Assembly: GCA_036645955.1 (NCBI GenBank)
Contig: JAVXND010000004.1
Location: 37,200 to 101,199, forward strand
Reading direction: 5' to 3'
Source of the DNA: Limiplasma sp036645955
GTDB taxonomy: Bacteria > Bacillota > Clostridia > Christensenellales > Aristaeellaceae
Length of the DNA: 64,000 nt
The translations under genes were made by a program, and so were the position numbers. Numbering within the stretch: the stretch's first letter is position 1; the number at the start of each line of letters is the position of its first letter. Below, in pieces: positions 43,297-51,813 of this stretch. The notes under the pieces are model-generated. The model was not told where the DNA came from. It did no database searches and saw nothing but the letters and a program-made list of their open reading frames with translations.

Positions 43297-44906
43297 TATT
43301 CATCCATTTCTTCCATGGCCTCGTTGGGCTCCTTGCCATCACGAATCACCGCCAAAAACGCTTTGCCAAACTTCTGCTGTTTGGTAAGCCCTACGCCCGA
43401 AACATCCAAAAAGGCATCCAGCGTGGCAGGGCGTTTCTTGATCATGTCATGCAAGGAAGCATCCGAAAATACAGTATAGGCAGGCGCATGCCTGCGATTT
43501 GCCAATAAGAAACGCAGATCCTTGAGGTTTTCCCAAAGTGCCAATTCCCAGCCCGTATAATCCGTTTGCTTTTGCTTGCGCATTTCCTTGCGCTCTTCAC
43601 GGGCATACGTTCGTTCCAGCTGCCCAATTTGCTTTTGCGCTGTTTTGCCAATGGGGCGGGAGCGTCCGTTATCCACCTCAAAAGGCTCCCCATCGCATAC
43701 AGAGCAATAGCCGCAGGTTTGAGGTGCGTCCAATTCACCGAAATAGCGCAGAATAAAACGCCTGAGGCAGGTTTTGGAGGTGGCGTAGAAGGTCATTTGC
43801 TTCAAGCGTTCCAAGTCGCGCCGCAATAGCTCCGCGCGTTGCTCGTCGGTTAAGTCCGCGTTTTCATCTCCGTGCTCAATCATCCATTTGGCCGTCATTA
43901 CATCCTGACCGCCGTAGAGCAGTACGCATTCGGCAGGCTCCCCATCGCGCCCCGCACGCCCTGCCTCCTGATAATAGCTTTCCAAGTTCTTAGGCATGTT
44001 ATAGTGTACCACAAAGCGCACATTGGATTTGTCAATGCCCATGCCAAAGGCGTTTGTTGCCACCATGATTTTTGCGCGGTCGTATTGGAACGCCTCTTGG
44101 TTTTCATGGCGTTCCATATCGGAAAGCCCCGCATGGTACCGCGTTACGCTGTAACCCGCATGATCCAGCTTGTCCGTTACATCCTCCACTGATTTGCGCG
44201 TGGCGCAGTAGATAATGCCGCACTCCCCCGCCGCGTTATCTAGCACAGCGCAAAGGCTGGTAAATTTGTTTGTGGGTTTTACCGATACAAAGCGCAAATT
44301 GGGGCGATTAAAGCCCGTTGTAATGCAATAGGGATTTTGCAATTCCAGCATTTGCGCAATATCAAGCTTTACCTGCTTGGTAGCGGTGGCCGTAAACGCA
44401 CCCACAGGCGGGCGCTTGGGCAATTGATTCACAAATTCGGCAATATGCAAATAGCTTGGGCGAAAATCCTGCCCCCATTGAGATACGCAATGCGCCTCAT
44501 CCACCGCAATCAGCGCAATATTCGCTTGCTTGGCAAACTCCACAAAGGCTTGTACATTCAACCTTTCAGGTGCCACATAGATCATTTTATAAGCGCCCTC
44601 CGCCGCACGGCGAATCGCCACATTTTGTTGCCCTGGCGTTAAACTGCTATTAATGTAAGCCGCCGCCACCCCAGAGGTTTTGAGCGCCGCCACCTGATCC
44701 TTCATGAGTGAAATCAGCGGTGAAATTACAAGTGAAATGCCCTCTAGCATGAGCGCGGGAAGCTGATAGCAAATGGATTTGCCCGCGCCTGTAGGCATTA
44801 CGCCCACCACGTCGCGGCCCTTTAGAAGCTCGTCAATGAGCTGGTCTTGACCATCTCGAAAGTCATCGTGGCCAAATACAGCTTTGAGCATCTCCTGCTT
44901 GTCCAC
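43296..44906 (-). CDS. recQ: RecQ-family ATP-dependent DNA helicase
   Basis: 536 aa. Walker A PTGAGKSICYQLPA, DEAH box VDEAHCVSQWGQDFRPSY, motif VI QEAGRAGRDG, a zinc-binding set CLRRFILRYFG ... CGYCSVCDG, and a C-terminal HRDC-like domain of about 70 residues. Shorter than E. coli RecQ (about 610 aa) but with all functional parts. It unwinds DNA 3'-5' in recombination and fork repair. GTG start at 44906 with GGAAGG 7 nt upstream. Confidence 0.93.
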   Translation of the reverse strand: MDKQEMLKAVFGHDDFRDGQDQLIDELLKGRDVVGVMPTGAGKSICYQLPALMLEGISLVISPLISLMKDQVAALKTSGVAAAYINSSLTPGQQNVAIRRAAEGAYKMIYVAPERLNVQAFVEFAKQANIALIAVDEAHCVSQWGQDFRPSYLHIAEFVNQLPKRPPVGAFTATATKQVKLDIAQMLELQNPYCITTGFNRPNLRFVSVKPTNKFTSLCAVLDNAAGECGIIYCATRKSVEDVTDKLDHAGYSVTRYHAGLSDMERHENQEAFQYDRAKIMVATNAFGMGIDKSNVRFVVHYNMPKNLESYYQEAGRAGRDGEPAECVLLYGGQDVMTAKWMIEHGDENADLTDEQRAELLRRDLERLKQMTFYATSKTCLRRFILRYFGELDAPQTCGYCSVCDGEPFEVDNGRSRPIGKTAQKQIGQLERTYAREERKEMRKQKQTDYTGWELALWENLKDLRFLLANRRHAPAYTVFSDASLHDMIKKRPATLDAFLDVSGVGLTKQQKFGKAFLAVIRDGKEPNEAMEEMDE

Positions 44907-45006
44907 GGCTGCGCCTTCCTTCTTTGGGTTGATACGGTCTATTGTACCATGAATAGCGTCAAAGCGGAATATGGCATAAGGATGGTTTTTTGTGAGCTTC
45001 CTGTGG

Positions 45007-45012
45007 TATAAT
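45007..45012 (+). promoter_or_regulatory. Extended -10 promoter of the MATE gene
   Basis: TGGTATAAT (TATAAT 45007-45012 with TG one base upstream) and a poor -35 (GGTTTT) 17 nt before it. Confidence 0.55.
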
Positions 45013-45047
45013 GCCTTTTACATAGAAGCGATGGGAGTGTTTTCATT

Positions 45048-46433
45048 TTGGCAAGCACCAAAGACATGACGCAGGGAAAGCCTGCAAAGCTCATTCTTAC
45101 CTTTGCGTTTCCGCTGTTGCTAAGCACACTGTTTCAGCAGTTTTACGGCATGGTGGATACCATTGTGGTTGGCCGCGGCGTAGGGGTTTCCGCATTGGCC
45201 GCCGTAGGCTCCACGGGCTATATTACATTTTTTGTTTTGGGCTTCATAACTGGCCTCACCTATGGCTTTAGCGCATTGTTTGCACAGCGCTTTGGTGCAA
45301 ACGATATTGACGGGCTTCGCAAAGCCATTGCGGCCAGCTTGAGGCTCAGCATGCTGCTTGCGCTCGGCATTACCCTGCTCTCCACCTTTGGCGCAGGCGC
45401 ATTGCTTTCCCTGCTCTCCACCCCTGCCGATATCTTTGCCGACGCACAGCTCTACCTTGTTGTGGTATTTGCCGCCATTCCCATTGCCTTGCTTTATAAC
45501 CTTTTCGCCGCTGTTTTACGCTCTGTGGGCAACTCTCGCACCCCGCTCATTGCCATGATCTGTTCCTCAATCTTAAACATCGTTTTGGATTTGCTGTTTG
45601 TTTTCAGCTTCTCATGGGGCGTTTTTGGGGTGGCGCTTGCAACCGATATTGCTCAAGCCCTCAGCTGTTTTGTTTGCTACTTAGGCATTCGCAAAAGCGG
45701 GCTTGTTTCGTTTCGCCGCGTCGATTTTGCCATGGATCGCACCGTAGATGGTCAGCTTTTAAAGCTTGGCCTGCCCACAGCCTTTATGAGCAGTATCACC
45801 GCCATTGGCGGCATGCTGCTGCAAGGCTTGGTCAACGGCTTTGGTTCCGTTTATGTGGCAGGGTATACCGCCGCCATGAAGCCCGCAACCTTTTTGGAAC
45901 AGCCCGCCGCCATGCTAGGCACCGCCACAAGCGTGTTTGTGGGGCAAAACCTCGGCGCAGGCAAGCCTGAGCGTGTACGCAAGGGGGTTCGCACTGCCAT
46001 TGGCATGAGCCTGCTGCTTTGCACCGCGTTAGGGCTTTTGATGTATTTGTGCCGTGATTTGCTCGTCGGGTTATTCATACGTCCCGAGGATTTGCAAGCC
46101 GTTTTGCCAATTTCAGGTACCTTGCTCACTGCCATGAGCCTTTTCTTACCCGTGCTGGGTCTGCTTTTTATTTTTAGAAACGCATTGCAGGGTATGGGCG
46201 ATGCCATCACCCCCATGTTTTCTGGATTTTTGGAGCTTTTGATTCGCATGGCGGTAGCGCTTGCCTTGACAGGCAGTCTGCATTTTTTGGGCATCTGCAT
46301 TGCCGAGGTCAGCGCATGGACAGGCGCGGCCCTGTTGCTTGCCATTGCGTTTTACATACGCTGTGCCAAAATCAACAAGGCTCGCAAACCGCACAGCTTG
46401 ACGGACAGCGCCGTTGCGGATTCAAGCAATTGA
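45048..46433 (+). CDS. MATE-family efflux transporter
   Basis: 461 aa with about 12 membrane helices in two homologous MatE halves. The family opening is GKPAKLILTFAFPLLLSTLFQQFYGMVDTIVVGR. It exports drugs or metabolites using a Na+ or H+ gradient; the substrate cannot be told. TTG start at 45048 fits GGGAGTG 8 nt upstream, and the next in-frame ATG is at 45066. Its 3' end overlaps the convergent gene at 46372 by 62 bp. Confidence 0.93.
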   Translation: MASTKDMTQGKPAKLILTFAFPLLLSTLFQQFYGMVDTIVVGRGVGVSALAAVGSTGYITFFVLGFITGLTYGFSALFAQRFGANDIDGLRKAIAASLRLSMLLALGITLLSTFGAGALLSLLSTPADIFADAQLYLVVVFAAIPIALLYNLFAAVLRSVGNSRTPLIAMICSSILNIVLDLLFVFSFSWGVFGVALATDIAQALSCFVCYLGIRKSGLVSFRRVDFAMDRTVDGQLLKLGLPTAFMSSITAIGGMLLQGLVNGFGSVYVAGYTAAMKPATFLEQPAAMLGTATSVFVGQNLGAGKPERVRKGVRTAIGMSLLLCTALGLLMYLCRDLLVGLFIRPEDLQAVLPISGTLLTAMSLFLPVLGLLFIFRNALQGMGDAITPMFSGFLELLIRMAVALALTGSLHFLGICIAEVSAWTGAALLLAIAFYIRCAKINKARKPHSLTDSAVADSSN

Positions 46434-47220
46434 TCAATTGAACAATCACCGTTGAAAGCACCTGTTGAAAAATAAGCTCTAGGCGGTTCACGGCATCTAG
46501 CAATGCCTCTACGCTCTCATTGGCCTCAAGCAGCTCTTGAAGCGTTACGCAGGGGGACTGGAGCAGTGCCTGTATTTTTTCACCTTCCGCATTGAGTATA
46601 TGCGCAATGGCGGTTTGCATCAGTGCAACGGATTCTGCCACATCGGCACAAGCCTGCGAAAAATTATATTTGAGGCGCACCAAATAAAATGGGTTACTGC
46701 AAACAATTTGAAGCGGTATATCGTCTTCACAGCAAACCGACGCATTCCACGCGGCATAGGCAATGCTTCGCACAGGGGAAGCCCCCGCAAGCGTGCAGGC
46801 GCGGAAAGCCACCTCACAGCTTTCGTTGGGCGCTAAACAGCCTATACAAAAGCCTTCTTCGGGGTTTAGCGTTTCACAGCCGGTTGCACACCCATTGATG
46901 CAGACAGTGCCCGCCTCAAAAACAATGGTTGCATCCAGCGACTCTTGAAAAAAAACATCCCGCACCAGCTTTTCAGAGGGATTGCAAACCCTTGTGGTTA
47001 TGCAAAGCTCCGTGCCTTCATAGGCAATATCGGGCGAAATGCATTTTTCAAGCGTTAGCCTCGCATCCCCACAGCTTTCAAATTGCCAAGCATCATCGAT
47101 CCTGCTCAAATGGTTCATGGTCAAAAGCTCCTCGCAAAGCTTTGAAAGGTCATCATCCTCTGTACATGTAGCGCATTGGAAATCAAAATCCCCGCGAAGT
47201 TCAATGCTCTGATCCTGCAT
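46372..47220 (-). CDS. Surface/structural protein A with HILNAEGEKIQ module
   Basis: About 282 aa. The N-terminal half has a DUF11-like beta repeat (LTLEKCISPDIAYEGTELCI, then CNPSEKLVRDVFFQESLD) with many Cys. The C-terminal module (ESVALMQTAIAHILNAEGEK...LEANESVEALLDAVNRLELI) is shared with the next two genes, and the protein ends CPSSCAVCEPC. ATG 47220 has AAAGGAG 8 nt upstream. No signal peptide, about 17 Cys in total: it looks like a cross-linked coat or envelope component, but that is inference. The gene overlaps MATE at its end. Confidence 0.65.
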   Translation of the reverse strand: MQDQSIELRGDFDFQCATCTEDDDLSKLCEELLTMNHLSRIDDAWQFESCGDARLTLEKCISPDIAYEGTELCITTRVCNPSEKLVRDVFFQESLDATIVFEAGTVCINGCATGCETLNPEEGFCIGCLAPNESCEVAFRACTLAGASPVRSIAYAAWNASVCCEDDIPLQIVCSNPFYLVRLKYNFSQACADVAESVALMQTAIAHILNAEGEKIQALLQSPCVTLQELLEANESVEALLDAVNRLELIFQQVLSTVIVQLINCLNPQRRCPSSCAVCEPC

Positions 47221-47387
47221 TTCCTTCACTCCTTTCCCGCTTCCTTTTATGATAATGCTTTCCCCTATGTACAGGTTCAAGCGGCGCAGGTAGCGAATAC
47301 CCGCCGCCCACGCCGCTGTAGGAAGGGCAATGTCTATTGTATGAGAGCTGTTGACACGCGCCAAGCAGTATGGCGCACCAGCGCTTA

Positions 47388-47660
47388 TTAGGCCGTTGCG
47401 CAAATATCGCAGGCGAACAGCTCTAGCTTCATATGCAAAACCATTTCCAAGCGTGAAATGGTGTTGACCATGCTCTGAACAGAGGTGTTCACCGCTAGCA
47501 TTTCAGCGATTGTACCATTGGCCACTGCCGCCTGAATTTTTTCGCCCTCTGCATTGAGGATGTGCGACAAACCTGTTTGCTCCAAAGCAACGGACTCGAT
47601 GATATCGGAAATAGCCTGTGTTCTGGTGGTGGTTCCGGGGGTGATGACGGGCATAGACAT
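47388..47660 (-). CDS. Small protein B, essentially the HILNAEGEKIQ module alone
   Basis: 90 aa. MSMPVITPGTTTRTQAISDI then ESVALEQTGLSHILNAEGEK, VNTSVQSMVNTISRLEMVLH, ending in FACDICATA. It is the shared module with a short N-terminus. ATG 47660 follows AAAGG by 11 nt; ATG 47654 is the alternative. It lies between the two larger members. Unknown function. Confidence 0.65.
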   Translation of the reverse strand: MSMPVITPGTTTRTQAISDIIESVALEQTGLSHILNAEGEKIQAAVANGTIAEMLAVNTSVQSMVNTISRLEMVLHMKLELFACDICATA

Positions 47661-47747
47661 AATGATATCAACCTTTCGATTTTGTATTTGGGAAGTTGAT
47701 TCCCATATCACCCTATGCCCTGCAAGCAAAAATGTTCATCCTTGTTT

Positions 47748-48749
47748 TTAGTCATCAAACCCGCAATGGGGAAAATCGGCATTGCAGGGGGCCTTTTCCC
47801 CGCATTCACAATCCAAGCCGCATTCAGTGCCGCAGCCGCACCTTCCTTTGGTGCAGCGCCTGCAACCCATTTCGGCAAGCTTGCTCTGCAATGCCAGCTC
47901 CAGCCTTGTCACCTCGCGAAGCACATCCTCTACAGAGCGGTTTGTTTCAAGCATTTGACCTATGCTCCCGCAAGCCACAGCCGCTTGGATTTTTTCACCC
48001 TCTGCATTCAAAATATGGGACAGTCCCGCGCTCTCAAGCGCTACCGCCTCCATCAGCTCATCCTGCCCACAGCAGCCCTCGGTAATCACAATGCCCATCG
48101 CAAAGCCAACGGCGGAGCATGCGGGAATAGCCGTCTGGATGGTTAGGCAGGTGGGAAGCTCCGCAGCAAAAACAGGGGCATAGGGGTGGAAGCCGCACGG
48201 GCTTGTTTGCCCCTTTTCGGTTACCCTGTTCGTACCCACGCCAAAAACCACAGGCGTGTTGCCCTCACAGCCGCTTACAGGCGGTAAAATGGTCATCAGG
48301 GACCAAGCGCTTCCGTTGGTATTCACATGCAGCTGTGAATCCCCTTCCACCACAAACGCGTCCGCAATCACCACACGCGCCGCTTTCAATATGCGATTTT
48401 GACAATTGCGAATGCAAAGATGCTGAATATAAATGGTTTCGTTGGCATCACCAGCGCTTGGGCAACCCGAGTACAGCACCGTATGCCCCGCAATCCCCAT
48501 ATAGCCCGTATTACCAAAGGGCGCTTTGTCGCTCACGGGCGGCATGTAAGCGGTCCAATTGGTAAAGGACGCCGTTTGGTTCACACTGCAAATGTCAAAC
48601 TCCACGCTGAAGCCATTGGGAAAAGAGTTAATCCAGTGCACGGGCGGCGCTCCCGCAGTGAGGCAAAATCCAGTTCCAAAATCGATCCAACCTATTTGTT
48701 CTGCATGCACGCCGCTATGCGATGCGGCGAATTTTGCGGGCAGAATCAT
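47748..48749 (-). CDS. Surface/structural protein C with HILNAEGEKIQ module
   Basis: About 333 aa. The N-terminal 230 residues form a probable beta-rich domain (WIDFGTGFCLTAGAPPVHWI, GYMGIAGHTVLYSGCPSAGD, TPVVFGVGTNRV) with no signal peptide. The C-terminal module (EAVALESAGLSHILNAEGEK, TNRSVEDVLREVTRLELAL) is followed by a Cys-rich tail (CRRCTKGRCGCGTECGLDCE). ATG 48749 has GAGGT 7 nt upstream. First gene of the minus-strand trio C-B-A. Confidence 0.65.
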   Translation of the reverse strand: MILPAKFAASHSGVHAEQIGWIDFGTGFCLTAGAPPVHWINSFPNGFSVEFDICSVNQTASFTNWTAYMPPVSDKAPFGNTGYMGIAGHTVLYSGCPSAGDANETIYIQHLCIRNCQNRILKAARVVIADAFVVEGDSQLHVNTNGSAWSLMTILPPVSGCEGNTPVVFGVGTNRVTEKGQTSPCGFHPYAPVFAAELPTCLTIQTAIPACSAVGFAMGIVITEGCCGQDELMEAVALESAGLSHILNAEGEKIQAAVACGSIGQMLETNRSVEDVLREVTRLELALQSKLAEMGCRRCTKGRCGCGTECGLDCECGEKAPCNADFPHCGFDD

Positions 48750-48872
48750 GACAAACACCTCGGCTTTCTATCCATCCTTGAAGGGACTTCTTCCTTCCAA
48801 AGAGTATGCAAGCCGCAAGCCTCTGTGCTATGCTTGTGTAAATATCCTGCTGGATCAGCCTACCATGCTTTT

Positions 48873-50783
48873 TTACTTTTCATTGATTCCATAGGTATAG
48901 CGTACAATGAGCCATGGTTTACGGTCATACATACCATATGCGTCGCCGTATAGGCGGTACGACTCGCCTTCTACCCATGTTGTGCGTGAGGAGTTTTCCA
49001 CATACGCCATCAACGGGCTTTCCTCTGTGCCCACATTGATAAACGCACGCTGTGGTTTGGTGGTTTCGATGGCGGTGATTTTGCCCTTGATGAGGTAAAT
49101 TTGGGACTTGTTCTTTCGCATATCCAAATTGTCCATCAGGTCGGTGTATTCCAGTTGCAAATTCCACGCCTTTCGTGAGTAAACGTCTATATTGGGCACG
49201 TAATACACCACATGCTCCACACGCGTAGTTTGTTTGCCCGGATAATCAACCGTAATCACAATGGTGTTGTTGCCGATTTTATCAAATTTTGCCTTGAAGC
49301 TGAAGGAGCCGTCCATTGCTGTGTTGGTAATGTCCAAATCTACATAGGGCGAAAGCACCTTGACCACCGCGCCCGGCAATGTGGTGGCCCGCACGGTCAT
49401 GGTTGCGTTTTTATCAGAGCTGGTGCTGGCAATGTCGGAAGCCAAATCCAGCGGGATATCTTGCTTTTCCCGAAACAGCGTAAGGGTTGTTGTGTTTTCG
49501 CGGCAATATTGGCTTCTGACAACAATATCGAAGTTGTTTTCGCCAATGGGCTGTACCGTTGCGTTATAGCTGACCTTTCCGCCCTCTGTGTTGACCAGGT
49601 CGCTATAGTTTTCGCCGTTAATAAACACGGTGGAGCCTTCCCTGACATAAAATATAATGTTGTACATAGCGGTGCTCACCACCTGATAGGGCTTATCTGG
49701 CTTGCTAAGCTCAATCGGCGAAAGCGGGATGTCGATGTCATAGCTGATGGTTTCAAGCGGATGCTGTTTGCCCGTGTCGCTAATAATAAAGGGCGTAAGC
49801 GTCACGGTCATGCTGTCCTGCAAGTAATCCTCATAATTGTCATACCAAATATGGTCCAGTATATCGAAGGTGGCAATGCCGCCTGTTACAATGGCGGAGG
49901 TACGCAGCTCGCGTATGGTCACGCGCTGACCATCTTCTCCCGGAATGGTCACCGTGTGCGCCGACAGGTCGTCGCGGATGGTGGGTGTAACGGTGGACTT
50001 GAGCTCTTGATCGTTTTTGCTGGCGGAAAGCATCGGAATCACAAAGGCAACCATCAACCAGCCTGCCAAAGCCAAACAGCCCGCTACCAACAGCGCTTTC
50101 AGCAGTCGGCGGCCATTGTTTCGCCTGGGTCTGTGGGTTACAACGCCGCGCATACGAAGCGAGTTTTCATATTCATCTTGGTTTGCATAGGTGGGCAAAT
50201 ACTCGCTGGTATCGTGATAGCCATCATAAATAGGCTCATCCTCGCCCGGCTTTTGAATGTTGACAATGCGGCGGGTATTGCCATAGCCATATAAATCGTC
50301 CTCTTTATCTGCCGAAGTGCTATCGCGGTATTTTTCCGGATAAACCAAACGTGCGCCTTCCTCTACCTCGCCCGCCTCCACCAGCTCGGGCGCCACAGGG
50401 CGCAGGGTGGTATCGGGATTATCGTCGTAGGCGGAAAAAAAGGTACTGCGGTTGCTGGTGGTGCGCACCGAACGCCCCGAAGGCGCTACGCCGCGGCGAG
50501 CCGCCTCCTCGCGAAGACTGCGCTGTTTTTGCTCGCCGGCGATCTTGCGTGATTTTAGCTCCACCATTTCGTCGGCAAGCGTATCGCGTGGGTCATCCTT
50601 GGTTTCCACTTGACCATAATCATCTACGCGCATATAGCTCTTTGCTTGATCTTTATCATGCAGCTCAAGCTGCCAAGCAGGCACGCCTTCCACGCCATAA
50701 GCATCGTTTGGCAGCTCTTCCCCGCAAAAAATACAATGCGGCATATTGGCTTGATTCCACTTGCCGCAATTGGGGCATTTCAT
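48873..50783 (-). CDS. Zinc-ribbon membrane protein with large extracytoplasmic region
   Basis: 636 aa. N-terminal zinc ribbon MKCPNCGKWNQANMPHCIFC (CxxC...CxxC), then an acidic/basic disordered linker to about 225, one membrane helix (LLKALLVAGCLALAGWLMVA, about 226-248), and about 385 extracytoplasmic residues with beta-strand character and Ig-like repeats (LEYTDLM, FIINGENYSDL). Zinc ribbon inside and a big domain outside is a layout seen in many Firmicutes proteins without known function. GGGAGG is 7 nt before ATG 50783. Confidence 0.75.
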   Translation of the reverse strand: MKCPNCGKWNQANMPHCIFCGEELPNDAYGVEGVPAWQLELHDKDQAKSYMRVDDYGQVETKDDPRDTLADEMVELKSRKIAGEQKQRSLREEAARRGVAPSGRSVRTTSNRSTFFSAYDDNPDTTLRPVAPELVEAGEVEEGARLVYPEKYRDSTSADKEDDLYGYGNTRRIVNIQKPGEDEPIYDGYHDTSEYLPTYANQDEYENSLRMRGVVTHRPRRNNGRRLLKALLVAGCLALAGWLMVAFVIPMLSASKNDQELKSTVTPTIRDDLSAHTVTIPGEDGQRVTIRELRTSAIVTGGIATFDILDHIWYDNYEDYLQDSMTVTLTPFIISDTGKQHPLETISYDIDIPLSPIELSKPDKPYQVVSTAMYNIIFYVREGSTVFINGENYSDLVNTEGGKVSYNATVQPIGENNFDIVVRSQYCRENTTTLTLFREKQDIPLDLASDIASTSSDKNATMTVRATTLPGAVVKVLSPYVDLDITNTAMDGSFSFKAKFDKIGNNTIVITVDYPGKQTTRVEHVVYYVPNIDVYSRKAWNLQLEYTDLMDNLDMRKNKSQIYLIKGKITAIETTKPQRAFINVGTEESPLMAYVENSSRTTWVEGESYRLYGDAYGMYDRKPWLIVRYTYGINEK

Positions 50784-50808
50784 GTAGGCAACCTCCCTTC
50801 ATGGACTA

Positions 50809-51144
50809 TTACGATTGTGCAAGGCCTTTTGCACACAAAAATTCATATTGCAGTTCCATGTAGCGGTTCAAAAGCGCCGCCACAAGCATTTCCTCGTCAT
50901 CCTCGTTGGGATGGTCCGATAAATACGCGTCATACAAATACTCAAAGGCTTCGTCGTCATCGTATTCATTGTCGCCCTGCTCGCCATTTTCATCAATAAC
51001 CCCTGTTAAGCGCATAAAATGCAGGTCGTACTCAATCAAATCACCAAGCAGCTGCGGCAAAGCCGACGCAATTTTAGCAAACGGCTTTTTTTCAAGCTTG
51101 GAGAGGATGAAGCGTTTCGCCTCTTCCGGATCATACCCTACCAT
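50809..51144 (-). CDS. Small acidic protein of unknown function
   Basis: 111 aa, helical, strongly acidic in the middle (ENGEQGDNEYDDDEAFEYLY) with a basic N-terminus. GAGGAGGG lies 6 nt before ATG 51144. It is 25 bp upstream of the zinc-ribbon gene and probably cotranscribed with it. I do not recognise the family. Confidence 0.7.
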   Translation of the reverse strand: MVGYDPEEAKRFILSKLEKKPFAKIASALPQLLGDLIEYDLHFMRLTGVIDENGEQGDNEYDDDEAFEYLYDAYLSDHPNEDDEEMLVAALLNRYMELQYEFLCAKGLAQS

Positions 51145-51245
51145 GTGAGCCCTCCTCTTGCGTTCGTACCAATCACATTATATCATCTTGTTGAACAAAA
51201 TGCTTGTTTTTTTCTTCACACTGACCGCCGCTATGCTGTGACTGC

Positions 51246-51282
51246 AAAAAAAGAACGCCCTATTGCTAGGGACGTTTTTTTT
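51246..51282 (-). terminator. Terminator of rplS
   Basis: On the minus strand ACGTCCCTA, loop GCAA, TAGGGCGT, then TTTTTTT, 14 bp after the rplS stop. Confidence 0.8.
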
Positions 51283-51295
51283 GATTGCAATTTGC

Positions 51296-51646
51296 TTACA
51301 CGCGCTTGGCTTCCTTGATTTTGGCTGCCTTGCCTTGTAAGTTGCGCAGATAGTACAGCTTCGCACGACGTACTTTACCCTGACGAATCACTTCAATGTG
51401 ATCCACGCGGGGAGAATGTAGCGGGAACGTACGCTCAACGCCGATGCCGTAAGACATGCGGCGAACAGTAAACGTTTCACGAATGCTACCGTTGCGCTTG
51501 GCCATAACAGTGCCTTCAAAAGCTTGAAGACGCTCGCGGCTTCCTTCCACAACCTTCACGAATACGCGAATGGTGTCACCGATGTTGAACTTAGGCAGAT
51601 CGGTGCGGAGCTGAGCCTTTTCGATGGAACGAATGATTTCACTCAT
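51296..51646 (-). CDS. rplS: 50S ribosomal protein L19
   Basis: 116 aa, full family length: MSEIIRSIEKAQLRTDLPKF, FNIGDTIRVFVKVVEGSRER, FEGTVMAKRNGSIRETFTVR, GVERTFPLHSP, RRAKLYYLRNLQGKAAKIKE. It sits at the 30S-50S interface. GGAAGGAGG lies upstream of ATG 51646. It is a lone gene here, unlinked to rpsP-rimM-trmD in this window. Confidence 0.98.
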   Translation of the reverse strand: MSEIIRSIEKAQLRTDLPKFNIGDTIRVFVKVVEGSRERLQAFEGTVMAKRNGSIRETFTVRRMSYGIGVERTFPLHSPRVDHIEVIRQGKVRRAKLYYLRNLQGKAAKIKEAKRV

Positions 51647-51649
51647 TTC

Positions 51650-51725
51650 ATTGGCCTCCTTCCTTCATAGACGTTCGTGCTCGCAAGCTTTGCGCTTAAG
51701 CAGAGGACCGCCCGTTTTTCACAAG
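51650..51725 (-). promoter_or_regulatory. Putative L19 leader in rplS 5' UTR
   Basis: Between the promoter and the start the minus strand reads CGGTCCTCTGCTTAAGC ... GAACGTCTATGAAGG, resembling the L19 ribosomal-protein leader motif of Firmicutes, in which L19 is thought to repress its own translation. Confidence 0.45.
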
Positions 51726-51729
51726 GTTT

Positions 51730-51759
51730 ATTATAACATGATTTGAGTAGGAAAAGCAA
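51730..51759 (-). promoter_or_regulatory. Promoter of rplS
   Basis: Minus strand TTGCTT (51754-51759), 18 nt, TATAAT (51730-51735). Confidence 0.7.
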
Positions 51760-51813
51760 GGTGTTTTTACGGATTTTCAAGCGGATTTTAAGCCTTTTAA
51801 GCGTTCATTCCCC

